Source: Lepisosteus oculatus
Taxonomy: Eukaryota > Chordata > Actinopteri > Semionotiformes > Lepisosteidae
Direction: 5' to 3'
Length of the DNA stretch: 64,000 nt
Assembly (NCBI RefSeq): GCF_040954835.1
Contig: NC_090698.1
Location: forward strand, 27,395,501 to 27,459,500
Each line of letters begins with the position of its first letter. Positions within the stretch are counted from its first letter, which is position 1. The position numbers and the translations under genes are program-made. The notes beneath the pieces are model-generated. The model ran no database searches. It was not told the DNA's origin and saw only the letters and a list, made by a program, of their open reading frames with translations. This document shows positions 55,766 through 64,000 of this stretch, piece after piece.

Positions 55766-56859
55766 GAAAAATAAATGCTAGTGATGGCGAAAGCTGGGAG
55801 CATTTGCATGTAGCGCAACATTTTGTGGAATGTGGTACTGAGAACATAAGGATTGTTGATACCAGGCTTCATGTACTGTCATTTTAATTTTATGACTGAA
55901 ATTCGCAAGCTCTGAGTGACAACTCTCTTCAGCCTTGATTAGATTTTAGAAAATAAATCAAAGCTGTAATCCTGTCACTCCCAGCTCCTTTGTATTAAAC
56001 TGGATTAACATTACAACCTGCTGTTACATTCAACATTTTAACAACATGTGCCAATATCACACATCTTGTAAAGTTTTAAGAGCTGGAATATCCAAATTAC
56101 CTCATAAATCACTGACCTTGGATTGCCTTGGAAGGCACAAATTTCAGTACTGATGCTTTACCGCTCTGCTCGTGTGATAGTCAGACAGTCTCTCAGAAAT
56201 TGATAGCCTGAATCTTCCAGGCAGTGATGGAGGCTGACGCAGTAATATCAAGGTTAACCGAGACAGTCCATCTGCCCTTATTCAATTACCCAGGGTATGT
56301 TGGGAGACTATGGTGGATGTTCAAACACCTCTGTTAAAGGAGCCTATAAAAGCTTATGACAGATTAATGCAGGGCACAATTTCAAAAGGCTCTCCTTCAA
56401 ATAAAAAAAGACATAAAAATAACAAACATAAAAATGCTGACCGGAACCATAAGATTGTATGCCCCATGGCAAAAGAAAAATCAGAAATGAAGAAATAAAA
56501 CAAGTACAGAATATTCAAAAGTAAAATTATATTTGGGAAAGATCTATGTAGAACTAAACTACAACTACTGCAAGGTTAATATTACATTTCTTAAGTTAGA
56601 TGTTATACAGTACAACCAATGTAACACACAGAGAAAAGCAATGTGTAGTTAAAAGAAACTGATTTCACAAAAAAGCTGAAATGACAGGAGATCATTTTCT
56701 AAGATTTGACACTGGGCAAGACAAAAAAGCTTTCACAAAGAGCCTGAAGAAGCTGGCTCAGTGGGACAAACTAAAAGGTAGCTGAGTTTCTAAAAACACG
56801 AACAGTCACAGTGGCAGAGCAGACTCCAGAAACTCTTGTTGAGATTCATATGCATGCAC

Positions 56860-57200
56860 ATTCTGTCATGGATGACATCCCTCCTCCAGAGGGCACTCTA
56901 ATCCTCTCTAGATAGTCCTTTTAATTATTACTTCCTGGTGTGTCTAGTCAAGTTTCCTATTTAAGCTTTCTCGATAATGGACATATGGACTGTTTCCTGA
57001 TTCTCCTGTGGACCTCCCTGGATTTGGTTGCAATAGATACCTACCCTTCACTTCTGCACAGACTTCCCTATCATCACTGTGAGCACCATTAAACCTTGTG
57101 TGTCTGCCCTCATCTCCGTTCCCTATTCCTTTCCAGATTTGCTGCCTCGCATAGGGTCTTAAAATACTCTTTCCATGTGAGATTCACCCGGCAACCTGTA
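56860..57200 (+). repeat. LTR-like repeat, distant third copy
   Basis: It starts ctgtcatggatgacatccct then cctccagagggcactctaat, and has a pyrimidine-rich body containing tgatattaa-free C/T tracts and accattaaaccttgtgtgtc. The layout resembles the repeats at 33760 and 48605, but sequence identity looks low. Confidence 0.35.
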
Positions 57201-58044
57201 CACAGTCAAACATACCTTTAATTTGTCTCAGTGTGTCTATTTACTGTGTGTCGAAATGCCTAAAAACAAATATCACTAGGTTTTGCAAGCCAGGTCTAAT
57301 GAACATTACAATAGTGTACAACACTCACATAGATTCCTGTCTATCCTTCTTATACAGAATACAGCACATGAATAATGGAATCAATCCCAGGCATTTACTG
57401 CATGACTGTCTATGGTTCTTAATATTGTCCATTTGCTTTATTTTAATCACCATGTAAGTATGTTTGTAGTTATTTTATTTAACTCTATGCAGGGAAAGAA
57501 CACCACCTCTCACCATTTTAAATGAGAATGAACTTTAATTATACAATCTAACCAGAGAACTTCAAATACTCAGTATGAATGGGTATTCAACTGCAACTCA
57601 GCAAATTGACCAGGTGAGTCCCATAAAATACATTTACTGGCAGAATAGATCTATTTCCTGTGGCTACACGGCTAGTTAATTACCATGCTTAATGCTTATT
57701 TTTTTCGATTCTTTTAGGCTCTCTTGCTCCGTATCTTTCACATTTTTACTCTTCGCACACATTCTGAACTCTGGGAAACCTTCCCGATCTGCTGGGAATC
57801 TGCACATCTTTGACCCCGGCAATCCCTTCGGTCATGTATAAGTGATGAGGCCAGGCTTGGAGAAACAGTGCTAAATGTTTTGTATCTATTTTAGGAGGTA
57901 GTTAAGATTAAAGGCGAAGAAGGGATCCTAATGCAAGTGTATCTATAGAATGCCGGATATGTAGAAAAGTATTTAAAAGTATTTTTAAAGTACCCTTGTT
58001 ACTTTTGTTTTCGAGTTTGACGGATCACATGTGGTGGACAGAAT

Positions 58045-58130
58045 TAGAAGAAGGATTTCAAACAAGAGGAGACCATTCAACCCAATTTGCTTCATGTTTG
58101 CTAGTGCTTAAAGATCAGAGGATTCGATCA
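58045..58130 (+). repeat. Fragment of a dispersed repeat
   Basis: The run aacaagaggagaccattcaa then cccaatttgcttcatgtttg resembles the opening of the dispersed repeat described at 22305. Short and tentative. Confidence 0.35.
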
Positions 58131-58717
58131 AAAGCCTTTCCTAGTGGGTCCCATGCAGTCATTTTCTACAGCGTGACCAGGGAACTGAAGCTGATCAGAG
58201 AGTAGCAGCAGTCTACCTTGTAAGAAGGTGAAGTGTAGGACTGGATATGAAACATCCAACAGCTGCAAAGTAAGGTGGAGAAGAAATACTAGACAAATGG
58301 CGATGGTGACAAAAAATTCTAAGAATTCTACCTGTGACGTTCAAAGATTATTGTTTAAAACGCCAGTTCTGCGCTCCTGTTGAGACATGAGAAACGGCAG
58401 AATGCCAATTCAAAACAGCCACCTCTCAAACACACACCTGCTCCTACCCACACTGTGCTTGTTAGTGAGGGACTCTTTGAAGACACTGGAACGTTGACTC
58501 AGGTAGGAAACATCTACCTTTGCAAGAAATGAAACATGAACCCTGTGAAATCAACTAGATTTTGTTATGCCTCTCTTTGGACAGACGGATACCCGCTAAA
58601 AACCTCCAATCCGTCAACCTCTCATATGACCGCAATTCAGGTCTACATGGGTCAGGGCTGAGATACACACTGGGATGTTCTTGTGCAGCCTGCTGCAACC
58701 CATCGACATCTTCCATA

Positions 58718-58840
58718 CAGCCATTTTCTAATGCTTCATCTAATTCAGGCTCCTTTTGCAAGGGAGCAAGAGCCTATCCTGGCAAGCAAGCGACACAAGG
58801 TGGGATACACCCTTGATGGGACGCCAGTCCATTGCAGTAT
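58718..58840 (-). repeat. V-SINE 3' fragment
   Basis: The plus-strand run cagccattttctaatgcttc, then gagcctatcctggcaagcaa and gggacgccagtccattgcag, is the reverse complement of the V-SINE tail. Confidence 0.7.
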
Positions 58841-60063
58841 TGAAATCCTATATAATCTTATCTACTACATGAGCACAAAATATTTATTAAAAAAAAAACA
58901 CAAGATGAGATTTCAGTACATTGGTATGTAGTTTAGTAGGGCAACAGGCTGGAGTCCATAAAGTAGGACAGGAGGTCTGCTTGGATCCCATGGGAAGAGA
59001 AGACTAGACATGAGCTTGATTCCTCTGCATGCACTGTAAATCCACATCAGCAGAAATGATTCACCGGAGAATTCCACTCCGGTCTTTTTGGGATTCTTTT
59101 CTGCACGTCGCCAGTTGCAGAAGCAGATGATGCTGTCTGGGTGAGGAGGCTAGCTAGCTCTCCTTCTAATTAAGTGGTTTTTGCAATCCCTTTTCTCCAA
59201 ACAAGGTAGTCAAGAACGGCATAAGGAAAACAGACACATTCATGTATTCACCTCTTTTTGGAGTAGTAATTTAAAAAAAAATGTTGTGCATTTGAGAGGC
59301 AATTCCAAGTCTTCGCACAGTCCAGGAGGCAGGAGCAGACAGCTGCCTTTCCCTGAGATTAACCCTCCCTCAGCACCATAAGACCCGTCTCTCTGCTCTC
59401 CGTGTGGCAGGTGTAATGATTGTCTTCTATGAACCATCACACAGTACTTGGGCACGGAAAGAAGACCTGCCAGAGGCCTCATCAAACAGGCTAAAAATAT
59501 CACCGTCAGTCTTTCCGTTCTCTGCCTCTACTTTTCTTTTCAATCATGCTAATTGAAAAAAGGACTGAACTGTTCAAACATAGGGCTCCCATTTGTGCAG
59601 CACCCACTTTAGAAGCTCGATGTTTTGCTGCAGGTACTCTTGCTGACATTACTTTCATATACGTCATCACAGCAAAAATATTGTCATAGCAGGTGTGCAA
59701 AGCACTTACAGGGCTTTGAAACTGGTCCCCCATCGTACAACCTCTCATTCTATAATGTGTACATAATATATATGAACACACACAAAAATAAGTTCAGGGT
59801 TTAATTATGAAGCCCCTTTGAAGCTACAAAAATACTTTGACTTTTCCAGTTAATTCATATTAGCATTTTCTTTCCACTAAAAGACAGATTGCACAAATGC
59901 ATTAATGAGTGCCCTTTGTTTTTGTGTACTCCCTCATTTGTTTACAGATAATTAAGGGCTTTCCTGGTTTTGCAAGGCCTGTATCTCCATAGAAACCTTA
60001 CACTTGCTGTCTTGCTGGTTCCACAATTTATCATTTCATTAAGTACCCCCGTTGCCTGTAGGT

Positions 60064-60556
60064 ATAATAATAATAATAATTTAATAATAATTGCTTACAC
60101 TTATATAGCGCTTTTCTGGACACTCCACTCAAAGCGCTTTACAGGTAATGGGGACTCCCCTCCACCACCACCAATGTGCAGCATCCACCTGGATGATGCG
60201 ACGGCAGCCATAGTGCGCCAGAACGCTCACCACACATCAGCTATCAGTGGGGAGGAGAGCAGAGTAATGTAGCCAATTCATAGAGGGGGATTATTAGGAG
60301 GCCATGATGGGGTAAAGGCCAGGGGGGAAATTTGGCCAGGACACCGGGGTTACACCCCTACTCTTTTCGAGAAGCGCCCTGGGATTTTTAATGACCACAG
60401 AGAGTCAGGACCTCGGTTTTACGTCTCATCCGAAGGACGGCGCCTATTTACAGTATAGTGTCCCCATCACTATACTGGGGCATTAGGACCCACATGGACC
60501 ACAGGGTGAGCACCCCCTGCTGGCCCCACTAACACCTCTTCCAGCAGCAACCTTAG
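60064..60556 (-). repeat. 5S rRNA-derived SINE, copy E (head missing)
   Basis: A (TAA)n, gcttacacttatatagcgct and a body very like copy C run to cagcagcaaccttag, where the sequence changes. The 5S-like head is therefore absent, as expected for a 5'-truncated retroposon. It appears the least diverged body of the five, so possibly the youngest. Confidence 0.85.
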
Positions 60557-61134
60557 TATAGTAATGCACATCACTACTTGTCGCTATATGAGGGTACAAT
60601 CTTAACAAGGAAACTTCTTTATGCCATTAATTCTGAAACAAAAGAGGGCAAAGGGTTCAAAAACTACATATGATTATCCCAAAGTGACAAATAAATGTCT
60701 TTCCAAACAAACACAGAAAACAACTGGGAAATAATATTATTTACACAAAGAGCTGTTGAATTAGAAGAATAATATACACTTTAAAAGAAAAAAAAGAAGG
60801 ATCACAAGATGCTACAGGAAGTTGTGAAAATGGCTCTTTTTACTCTTTGCAAAACTTTAAACCACACATAAATTTATGACTTCATTTTTAGATGTAAAAA
60901 CAGACATTTGATCTTTTCTTAATGTCATTTACAGCACATTTCTTTGTTGGAGTGTGACTGAAGTATTTATTCACATTTTTGTCATATTGCCAGTCGAAAG
61001 TGTGGGTCTGTGTGCTAAATGTTCCACTTTCAGCTTAATGCTTAATCCCCAGTGGCCCAGATCTACGCCTTCAACACTTTCAGACGTCCCAAGATGATAG
61101 TTTATTCTTATCCATAAACAAACATACTGTAACG

Positions 61135-61390
61135 CTTTGGGGTTCATGTGGTCACCCTCACCACTGCCGCATCAGGTCAGCCCCCCACCATCGGGGACTC
61201 AAACTCAGGCCTCCGGCATCACTCAACAGGGACCCAGCCTCTTGAGCCAAAGGGAAATCTCCCTTCAGCCCACCGGCTACGGTCCCTGCTATTCACAAGG
61301 AAGGGCGGTGACGTTACCGCTCTGGTAAGCCAGCTCTCACAAGCAATGGAGGCCTTATGCGTTACAATACAAACAAATCTCAAAATACTG
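61135..61390 (-). repeat. tRNA-derived SINE-like repeat
   Basis: On the minus strand a tggctcaagaggctggg segment (A-box-like) is followed by gagtttgagtccccg (B-box-like), with a CpG-containing body. It is unlike the other SINEs in the window and could be an old tRNA-type copy. No cloverleaf closes, so it is not called a tRNA gene. Confidence 0.5.
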
Positions 61391-63459
61391 CAGGTCCCTG
61401 CTACATATTATAAGTTAACAACAGAAAATGGAAATTGATTGTAAAATATTTTTAATAATTTGCCATTACAATATATTTCACCCGGAGTTCTGGTACAAAA
61501 AAGAAATAGATGCAAAAGCAGGCAGTAGCAAAACAATCTCAAACATTTCCAATACAAAACCAGCAGGTAAAAAGGTAAAGTCCACTCCAAAGCCACAGCT
61601 TATCCTGCTTTTAGACAAGGAAGCACAAAACTGCCCCCCTGAATGGGACTACCAGGAATCACCCTCCTGCAATGCTGTTACCCACTGATACAGCTGGGTG
61701 GACTGCAGACTCTGAGGTAAACTACCTCTCTCAAGGCACCACAGCAGCGCCTGTCAGGCATGAATTCAAATCCTTATCTGCTGTGCTATGCTACGCCACC
61801 TCCTACAACTACTGCTGCCAAGGTATTCCTGAACAGCGTGCAGAATATCCAGTGTGTCAGTAAATGAAGACGATAACTGAATTTGCCTCAGAAGAACCAG
61901 GCTGATTTTCCAGATATGTATTTTTAGGCAGTAAATGATCAACAGGGAGGGCTCTTTCACTGATATTGGAGGATTTAAAGCAGTTACTTATAGTGTGTTT
62001 ACTTTTCTCTTATTTCTACTTGTTCTCATGCTGTCCTGTGATATGTGTCCCATGTCACATGCAGGGGAGACAATGGACAAAGGGGAAAGTATCACTTAAG
62101 CACATAGTGATGCGTGCAAATGACATCTGAGACGCATCTGCTCCTGTTATGCACTTAATGAAAAGAAGCTATGAGATATCTTTTCTGGAGTTATTTTTGC
62201 AGGAATTTTCAATATGACATGGCAATTGATCTAGATGGAAAGAACAAAACTAAATCGCACCAGCCACATGTAATAAAACATGACACAAGAGAAACCAGTA
62301 GAAACACGCAGATGGCAGAAGAGTACTCTCATAATTCTGTTCATCTCTGTAAGTAAAATCATAAAGCTGTGCTTATGATTTCCTACCTTTGGAAATATTT
62401 GTCAGTTTTCAGAGGAACTCCATAGCTATTTTCATATTTTGGGGTCAGAAAGAATCAGCATTGATGAGTGCATTTGAAACCACAAAGAAAGTAAAATGTA
62501 CACAGTAATGTGTAAAACCTCCACTTTTTGTAAAAAAATATGGCAGTGCCATATTCTTCGATGCAGACTGAGGTAACTTAACGTCTGTGAAGTTATGCAG
62601 CCCTATTACATTGTATAAAAGCAAGCTTGTGAATACATCTCTTTTGCCAATAGAAATATTGCTTTTGACTGCAAGACGGTTTTGCTGACAAATACTATTT
62701 ACTTTTTAACTCTGCATGCAGATCATGTTGGAACATTTCTGCAGTGAAGTGTCTACTGCACAATCTGTGCTTATTCGCACTTATATCGCATTACATTAGT
62801 CATTATAGTGACTAGTGAGCAGGAAGGGCCACTTAATTTTACAGTTTGCACAAACTCTTGCTCTTGCCTATGGAGAGACCAGGGGTTTGCAATAACGACT
62901 TACAGTAGTTTTACAAAATTCACGATCTTGTGCTTAATTCAAAATTTGTATTTTTTTTCTATAACACCAATGAAATTATTTCAATACAGAGGTTTAATAA
63001 CCGGTCTGAGAAACTGGGACTGCAGTTCCTCTTTAAGGAACATTACACACAGATCTTTGGAAAAAAGTACCAGAACAGCTGTATAATAATATCTCCAATT
63101 ATTAATTTATACAAACAGCTGTAATAAAATAATACATTAGGACTTTTAATGAACACGATCAATCATTGACTACTGTGAACAGATTTACAAATATAGCAGT
63201 CCAACATATAGTCCCATCTAGAAAAAAAAGAACAGAAATGTTTGTCTATTTTAAAAAATTAATGATATTACACTTTAATCAAAATACCACTGCACAGACC
63301 TAAGTCATATTTGTTATAGATAACTGAATTCCAGAAAATAAGAGGGTCACTTTTATTCACACCTAAGTATCCTTTTTAAGAAAATTAAAAACAAATCTGC
63401 AATAACATTCTGCTCTTTGGATGTACAAACTACAACGAAAGTACAAGTTCCTGTTTCCC

Positions 63460-63775
63460 TGGGGTATAAAAAGAAGTCTTCTTCTTCTCCTTCGCATTTT
63501 CCCACTTATGTGGGGTCTGCTTGTTTGCACAGATTTGTCCACTTTGTACAGTCTGCAGCGTCTCGGCAGGTGACTTTTGCGTGGCTGATCCAGCCAGCGC
63601 GTAAATGGTCATCCACGGGGCCAGCTGCCTTCCACATTCAATTCGAGGGCGGTCTTTGCCATCGATGTGTCATTGCTGCAGAGCACGTGTCCATACTATC
63701 TCAGGCGCGATTCCCTCATTTTCTCAGTCCTTGGGGCGACTTTGAGTGTTTTTTGCAACCTCTTAATTCATGACA
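63460..63775 (-). mobile_element. RTE-type LINE fragment, C-terminal end
   Basis: Minus-strand frames, broken by stops, read EKMRESRLR, YGHVLCSNDTSM, KTALELNVEGSWPRG and FTRWLDQPRK. This is the RERRLRWYGHV...RPRGRPKKRW region at the end of RTE-type LINE proteins. Short and decayed. Confidence 0.7.
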
Positions 63776-63845
63776 TGGTCTAGTCTTGTCAAGCCGAGGG
63801 TCCAAAAGGAAGTAACACATGGAAAACACAGTAGCAGCATGTATC

Positions 63846-64000
63846 ATCATGGTTAAGGTCAAAGAGCTCTCTGAAAATTGCAGACAAATGGTCATTGCTC
63901 TCCACAAGTTGGGGGAGGACTATAAAAGGATCTAGAATAAGGTGAATCTGTAATTTTCTATGGTAGTGATCATTTTAAGAAATGGTAGAGTGGCAACTCT
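63846..64000 (+). mobile_element. Start of a Tc1-like transposase, cut by the window edge
   Basis: The plus strand reads MVKVKELSENCRQMVIALHKLGEDYKRI (given in parts: VKELSENCRQMV, IALHKLGEDYK) and then a stop. This is the N-terminal helix-turn-helix opening of a Tc1-like transposase. Any remainder lies past 64 kb. Confidence 0.5.

Larger units (their letters stand above)
53769..64000 (-). other. SCD5: SCD5 intron 1 (runs off the right edge)
   Basis: The exon 2 acceptor AG is at 53770-53769. No minus-strand frame to 64 kb encodes an SCD5 N-terminus (the WRN...LLHLGA..PKAK block), so the whole stretch is intron 1. Apart from the repeats listed separately I see only AT-rich unique DNA. Confidence 0.75.

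Noticed and set aside
63716-63907. SCD5 exon 1 candidate on the minus strand
   Set aside because: The hydrophobic residues do not align with the SCD5 N-terminus and there is no suitable donor in the needed phase. The DNA matches a Tc1-like start on the other strand.

Overview
This is a vertebrate nuclear window: exons with GT-AG introns, SINE/LINE/Tc1-type repeats, and no prokaryotic features. Gene order and strands are HNRNPD(-), HNRNPDL(-), ENOPH1(+), TMEM150C(-), SCD5(-), the order and orientation I know from human 4q21. A ray-finned fish outside the teleosts (gar- or bowfin-like) fits best. SCD5 is present, although teleosts are reported to have lost it, and the repeats are fish-type (V-SINEs, 5S-rRNA-derived SINEs, Tc1-like and L2 elements). 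The species call is inference.

Layout. 1-1.0 kb: first coding exon and part of intron 1 of HNRNPD, whose remaining exons lie off the left edge. 2.2-8.6 kb: complete HNRNPDL (7 coding exons, 296 aa) with a long, probably spliced 3' UTR and a CpG-rich promoter. 8.6-12.2 kb: the divergent HNRNPDL/ENOPH1 interval, carrying two 5S-derived SINEs in opposite orientation. 12.2-21.6 kb: complete ENOPH1 (6 coding exons, 261 aa), with a decayed Tc1-like element in intron 2 and a SINE in intron 3. 21.6-27.5 kb: convergent 3' regions with old repeats. 27.5-35.8 kb: complete TMEM150C coding region (7 exons, 247 aa), with a 32-bp tandem repeat, a LINE fragment, a SINE, an LTR-like repeat and a Tc1-like element interrupted by a palindrome. 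36-45 kb: TMEM150C upstream DNA, an L2-type LINE and the probable long SCD5 3' UTR. 45.1-53.8 kb: SCD5 coding exons 2-5. 53.8-64 kb: SCD5 intron 1, with exon 1 off the right edge.

The genes do not form one pathway: two paralogous RNA-binding proteins, a methionine-salvage enzyme, a membrane protein linked to mechanosensation and an ER fatty-acid desaturase. Their association is old synteny. Exon boundaries were worked out by hand from splice sites, reading phase and remembered human proteins. Every coding phase closes and the lengths match the families.

I found no convincing new gene system. The least ordinary structures are a palindrome with a hammerhead-ribozyme-like core nested in a Tc1-like element, an indel-free 32-bp tandem array with alternating monomers, a two-unit minisatellite beside an SCD5 exon, and a family of 5S-derived SINEs.
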